Shown one piece after another: positions 60,430 through 64,000 of a stretch of DNA of 64,000 nucleotides; the stretch's first letter is position 1; each line of letters begins with the position of its first letter. The notes under the pieces were generated by a model that saw only the letters and a program-made list of their open reading frames with translations, ran no database searches and was not told the DNA's origin. The stretch spans positions 806,001-870,000 of the forward strand of contig NZ_JAFIQT010000001.1 of the NCBI RefSeq assembly GCF_017355935.1. The letters run 5' to 3'. This DNA is from Telluribacter humicola (GTDB lineage Bacteria > Bacteroidota > Bacteroidia > Cytophagales > Spirosomataceae). Both the position numbers and the translations under genes were made by a program.

Positions 60430-63400
60430 TTAGAAAGAGAAGGAGAGGTTCATACCCAGGCTGCGTGAGCTGGGGAGTTCACCGTAGCCAAATCCCTGCG
60501 CGTTGCCACCCTTGGAGTCAAATTCAGGGTCTACATGTGGCGTATTCTTGAAGATCATCAGGACGTTGCGGCCTACGATAGAGACTTTCGCTGACTGTAA
60601 ATGGACCTTTTTGAGTAGAGCCGCCGGTATGTTGTAGCCCAGTGAAAGCTCACGCAGCTTGACGTAGCTGGCATCAAAGATGGCTGCTTCGTGGTAGTTA
60701 CGTGGGTTGTTGTAGGCATACAGCTGATTCGCAGTAACAATAATATCATTAGGTACGTAGCTCACATTTCCATCAGCACCGGTAATCGCACGCACCCCTT
60801 TTCCGATTACACCTTCCTCACGGCCCAGGGCGGTTTCGGCGTACTGACCCGTCCAGCGACCGGTACCGGTACCTTCATCATAAATGTCGCCACCCATGCG
60901 TGCATCTATCAGAGCCGTCAGGGTTAGTCCTTTAAAGTTGAAAGTGTTTAGGAAACCGCCAGTCCAGTCGGGCTGGATATTACCAATAATCTGCTGAGTA
61001 GCCTGACGCAGGGGAAGACCGTTGTCGCCGTAGATGACCTGTCCGTCGGGAGAACGCTGAAAAGCAACCCCGTACAGGGTACCATAAGGCTGACCAACTC
61101 GGGCTTCGGAGGTCATACCCCGCTGAGAAGCCAGAATGTAGGTAGTCAGACCTTCGGCCAGTTCCTCTACTTTGTTGCGGTTGCGGGCGTAGTTTACAGA
61201 TACGTCCCAGGTAAAGCCGTTGTCCAGCTTAAGAGGAGTACCTGACAGGCTGATCTCAATTCCTTTGTTGGTGATCTGTCCGGCGTTCAGGATACGACGG
61301 TCGTAGCCGCTAGACTTAGAGATTTCGACACCCAGGATCTGGTTGCGGGTTGTCTGTTCGTAGTATGTTACATCCAGACCTACTTTTCCACGCAGGAAGC
61401 GCATATCCGCACCAAACTCAAGTCCGGTAGTAATTTCAGGCTTCAGACTGGAGTTAGCAATAGAGACATTTTCGGCAAACTTAGGTAGTGAGCCATTCCA
61501 CGAGCCGGATGAGGTAAATGTCTGGGCCAGCTGGTACGGATCGGCATCATTACCTACCTGAGCATAGCTGGCGCGTACCTTACCAAAGGTCAGGATATCG
61601 CTCTGTACATCGAGCAGGTCCGTCACCACTGCACTCACCGAAGCCGATGGGTAGAAGTACGAGCGGGCGTTGCTGGGGAGGGTACTCGACCAGTCGTTGC
61701 GGGCAGTCAGGTCCAGGAACAGCATGTTGCGCCAGCCAAAGTTAGCCGCAGCAAACAAGCTCTGTACTTTTGATTTTTCAATCTTGCTTTCGATGGTGTT
61801 ACGGCTGGGCACTGAGTTACCCGCGTTATAAATACCGTCTACCACCATTTCGCCTACGTTGAAGTAGTTACGCTTGTAGTAGTTGGTCCGGTCGATGCCA
61901 CCCACCTGGATGTTCGTGCTGATATCCGGAATAAGCTCTTTATTAAAGGTCAGGATAAAGTCATGGTTAGTTTCCTGCCGGCGTAGTATTTCTTCGTTGA
62001 AGCTACCGGGCGTACGATTCCCGTTTCTTACGCGATCAAAGTTGGTTACGTTGATGCGGGTATCACTCCACACATCCGTACCCGAGCGCACCATCAGGCT
62101 GAGCGAAGGCAGGATCTTGTAGTTAAGGGCGATGTTACCCAACAGGCGGTCTTTGTCGTTGCCATAGGGCAACTTGCGGGCTGTGTAGTACGGATTCGTA
62201 AAGAAGGTATGCTGCCAGTTAGGTGGATCAGTGTCGGCAGGCTTGCCGGCTACTGCGCGCTGGATATGTACATCCTGGTAGTCTTCGTAGTTACGGATCT
62301 GCTCCCACGACGTGTGGCGGTGAGCCCAGATAAACTGCTGGCCCGAAGTAAAGCTACGGTTGGTAGACCCCGACTTGATGTATTCGCCGGCCATGGTTAC
62401 CGTTAGGTTCTTAGCCAGGTTATAGCCGGAGTTAATCCGGAAGTTGGTACGGTGGAAGTCGTTGTAGTACATAATCCCTTTCTGATCCACGCGGGCTAGC
62501 GACATACGGAAGAAGCCTTTGTCGTTGCCACCTGAAAGGGCAAGGCTGTTGTTGACGGTCTGGCCGGTAGCCCAGTACTCTTCCCAGTTGTTAGGCTGAG
62601 GCGTAAGCGGAGCTACTTCGGTACCTGACCACCAGTGGCGAACCAGGCGGCCGTCCATAGGGGCACCCCAGCTTTCGTCAGTACCAGCCGATCCGGCTAA
62701 AGGGTAGCGGGCGTCATATACGGCACGGTATTGCTGGGTCTGCTGAGGGTCAGTGATCGAGCCGCTCCATCCGTCATTGTACCAGGTGCGATAGCCACTG
62801 CCACCTCCGTAGGTATTCTGGAAGTCAGGCTTAATCCAGGGGCGCTCAAAGGTCACATTGGAGTTGAAGTTAATACCCAGTCCCTTAGTACCCTGTCCGG
62901 TTTTGGTGGTGATAAGGATAACTCCGTTGGCCGCGCGCGATCCGTAAAGAGCCGCTGCGTTGGGCCCCTTCAGTACCGACATTTCCTTGATGTCGTCAGG
63001 GTTGATTTCGGAGATACCGCCACCCATCTGGTTGCTGCCGCTCTGCTGCATGGGTACCCCGTCAATAACGACCAGGGGCTGGTTGTTTCCTGAAACCGAC
63101 GACGCACCACGTATTTGTATGGTAGAGCCACTACCGGGACCACCGTTGGATTGGATGCGCAGACCGGCGATCTTACCGGAAAGTCCGTTGGCTACGTTGG
63201 TAGATCGTGATTCGGTAAGGCTGCTTCCTTTAATTTCCTGTACGGTATAACCCAAGGCTTTTTTCTCACGCTCAATACCGAAGGCCGTAACAACTACCTC
63301 GGCCAGCTGGCGGGTGTCAGCACTCAGTTTGATGTCAAATTGGGTCTTGCTTCCAATAGGTACTTCCTGCGACAGGTACCCTACAAATGAAAAAACGAGT

Positions 63401-63606
63401 ATGCCGTCGTCAGGGACGGTAATTTTGAAGTTTCCATCAGAGTCAGTGTTGGTACCGACATTGGTGCCCTTATAGATAATAGAAGCACCCGGAAGACCGA
63501 GTCCATCCTCGGCGGCTGTAATCTTACCAGTAAGCTGGCGCACCTGGGCCATGCTCAATGTAGTGCAAAGACAGCCCCATATCAAAACGAGTATAGTTTT
63601 TCTCAT
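60430..63606 (-). CDS. SusC/RagA-family TonB-linked outer membrane transporter
   Basis: A 1058-residue SusC-like protein with signal peptide (LVLIWGCLCTTLSMAQ). Order: carboxypeptidase-D regulatory-like domain (about 22-100), plug domain (about 110-230, 'GLSGKIAGLRIQSNGG', 'VVIDGVPMQQ', 'SVLKGPNAAALYGSRAANG') and a 22-strand barrel ending 'LGMNLSFSF'. It imports a nutrient captured by the adjacent SusD lipoprotein using TonB energy. There is no adjacent sigma/anti-sigma pair or glycosidase, so the substrate is open. Confidence 0.94.
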   Translation of the reverse strand: MRKTILVLIWGCLCTTLSMAQVRQLTGKITAAEDGLGLPGASIIYKGTNVGTNTDSDGNFKITVPDDGILVFSFVGYLSQEVPIGSKTQFDIKLSADTRQLAEVVVTAFGIEREKKALGYTVQEIKGSSLTESRSTNVANGLSGKIAGLRIQSNGGPGSGSTIQIRGASSVSGNNQPLVVIDGVPMQQSGSNQMGGGISEINPDDIKEMSVLKGPNAAALYGSRAANGVILITTKTGQGTKGLGINFNSNVTFERPWIKPDFQNTYGGGSGYRTWYNDGWSGSITDPQQTQQYRAVYDARYPLAGSAGTDESWGAPMDGRLVRHWWSGTEVAPLTPQPNNWEEYWATGQTVNNSLALSGGNDKGFFRMSLARVDQKGIMYYNDFHRTNFRINSGYNLAKNLTVTMAGEYIKSGSTNRSFTSGQQFIWAHRHTSWEQIRNYEDYQDVHIQRAVAGKPADTDPPNWQHTFFTNPYYTARKLPYGNDKDRLLGNIALNYKILPSLSLMVRSGTDVWSDTRINVTNFDRVRNGNRTPGSFNEEILRRQETNHDFILTFNKELIPDISTNIQVGGIDRTNYYKRNYFNVGEMVVDGIYNAGNSVPSRNTIESKIEKSKVQSLFAAANFGWRNMLFLDLTARNDWSSTLPSNARSYFYPSASVSAVVTDLLDVQSDILTFGKVRASYAQVGNDADPYQLAQTFTSSGSWNGSLPKFAENVSIANSSLKPEITTGLEFGADMRFLRGKVGLDVTYYEQTTRNQILGVEISKSSGYDRRILNAGQITNKGIEISLSGTPLKLDNGFTWDVSVNYARNRNKVEELAEGLTTYILASQRGMTSEARVGQPYGTLYGVAFQRSPDGQVIYGDNGLPLRQATQQIIGNIQPDWTGGFLNTFNFKGLTLTALIDARMGGDIYDEGTGTGRWTGQYAETALGREEGVIGKGVRAITGADGNVSYVPNDIIVTANQLYAYNNPRNYHEAAIFDASYVKLRELSLGYNIPAALLKKVHLQSAKVSIVGRNVLMIFKNTPHVDPEFDSKGGNAQGFGYGELPSSRSLGMNLSFSF

Positions 63607-63666
63607 GGGAAGTTTCCGGTTAATGATTAATTAGGTTAGAAAATCGAGAACAGGCTTTGATAAAGG

Positions 63667-63733
63667 TTATGGCTGCGACAGATTGACACGTTCATGGGCC
63701 GCACACATTAGCGTGTAACCGCCACAGCCATAA
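63667..63733 (-). promoter_or_regulatory. Nested stem in the susC leader
   Basis: On the minus strand TTATGGCTG (63733-63725) pairs with CAGCCATAA (63675-63667), and inside it ACACG (63716-63712) pairs with CGTGT (63690-63686). The element ends 61 bp before the susC ATG. It would be a structured 5' leader if transcribed. It resembles no riboswitch I know. Confidence 0.4.
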
Positions 63734-63887
63734 GCCTACTAGTTTGCTTTTCCGGAAAGCAATACCCTCTTGCGAGGACGATCAGCGCGATGGAGCAGAA
63801 ATGGTTAGGACAAAAGATTCCCTGCGTCAACGAATGCTGTTCGTCCACGTATTTAGGCTCTGGAGTTTTGAGTTGTTAATGTTGTTA

Positions 63888-64000
63888 CTAATAAGACTCG
63901 GAAACGTATGTACGGCTACTTACTCCGTTCATCTTGCCTGGCAAAATGGTACTCACGTTCCGACTCTTTTTATCTACGAATGCTTCAAGTGCGGCTGGAA
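63888..64000 (-). CDS. Possible 3' end of a minus-strand gene
   Basis: A minus-strand frame is open from the right edge to a TAG at 63888, giving 36 residues ending 'LPGKMNGVSSRTYVSESY'. The composition and codons look protein-like, but the piece is too short to assign. If real, it lies upstream of susC on the same strand, and the 281-bp gap would hold the susC promoter. Confidence 0.3.
   Translation of the reverse strand, partial: PAALEAFVDKKSRNVSTILPGKMNGVSSRTYVSESY

Noticed and set aside
1-64000. tRNA, rRNA, CRISPR array, insertion sequence or prophage
   Set aside because: No cloverleaf, rRNA segment, regularly spaced repeat, transposase or phage structural gene could be recognised by eye.

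Overview
The window reads as chromosomal DNA of a Bacteroidota bacterium, most likely Cytophagales (Spirosomaceae/Cytophagaceae-like). Evidence: a SusC/SusD pair, a PorZ-like protein with a type IX secretion (T9SS) C-terminal signal, an 'outer membrane beta-barrel family' receptor, a MoaC-MogA fusion, several TAnnTTTG promoter boxes, and no clear Shine-Dalgarno sequences. No rRNA, tRNA, CRISPR array, transposase or phage gene was recognised. GC is about 48-50% by eye in most genes, with AT-rich patches at about 1.2-2.9 kb, 24.3-24.9 kb and 30.1-30.7 kb.

Layout. 0-6.5 kb: a partial membrane-anchored LytTR regulator, an orphan AT-rich glycosyltransferase, an MBL-fold hydrolase, an aldehyde dehydrogenase overlapping a GNAT gene, and a DUF2892/SRPBCC protein. 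6.6-11.4 kb: a secreted carbohydrate-oxidation-like group (propeller dehydrogenase-like protein with an azurin-like copper domain, a DUF1080+PA14 protein, a double NIPSNAP protein). 11.8-20.5 kb: acyl carrier protein, exported RidA, gcvT, comB, a secreted three-module repeat protein, a Crp/Fnr regulator, yjbQ overlapping porZ, and udk. 20.6-24.9 kb: a Tat-exported NIF3-like protein, an outer-membrane receptor and a possible HEPN protein. 24.9-30.1 kb: molybdenum cofactor genes, moeA-moaD-moaE-moaCB-moaA on the minus strand with moeB divergent, and a perfect 20-bp palindrome between moeA and moeB.

30.6-46.5 kb is mostly housekeeping and envelope: lytic transglycosylase, tricorn-like S41 protease, cyclophilin, sodium/solute symporter, HExxH protein, renalase-like oxidoreductase, a truncated cupin, lipocalin, plsC, purH, P450, CBS protein, an atypical SDR, and two related small membrane proteins. 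46.6-55.0 kb: GH2 glycosidase, cytidine deaminase with an in-frame pentapeptide repeat, CDGSH protein, metallopeptidase lipoprotein, NmrA-like reductase, and exported hydrolases. 55.1-64 kb: a secreted stand-alone Hint-domain protein, an AEC transporter, a Tat-exported PLP aminotransferase, and a susC-susD-lipoprotein operon whose leader could fold into a nested stem.

Gene ends are often marked by strong, sometimes almost loopless hairpins. The less ordinary items are the secreted Hint protein, the copper-domain dehydrogenase group, the possible HEPN gene, the repeat inside cdd, the set of metabolic-type enzymes carrying export signals, and the candidate operators at moeA/moeB and at the Crp/Fnr gene. 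No complete new system can be claimed from sequence alone.
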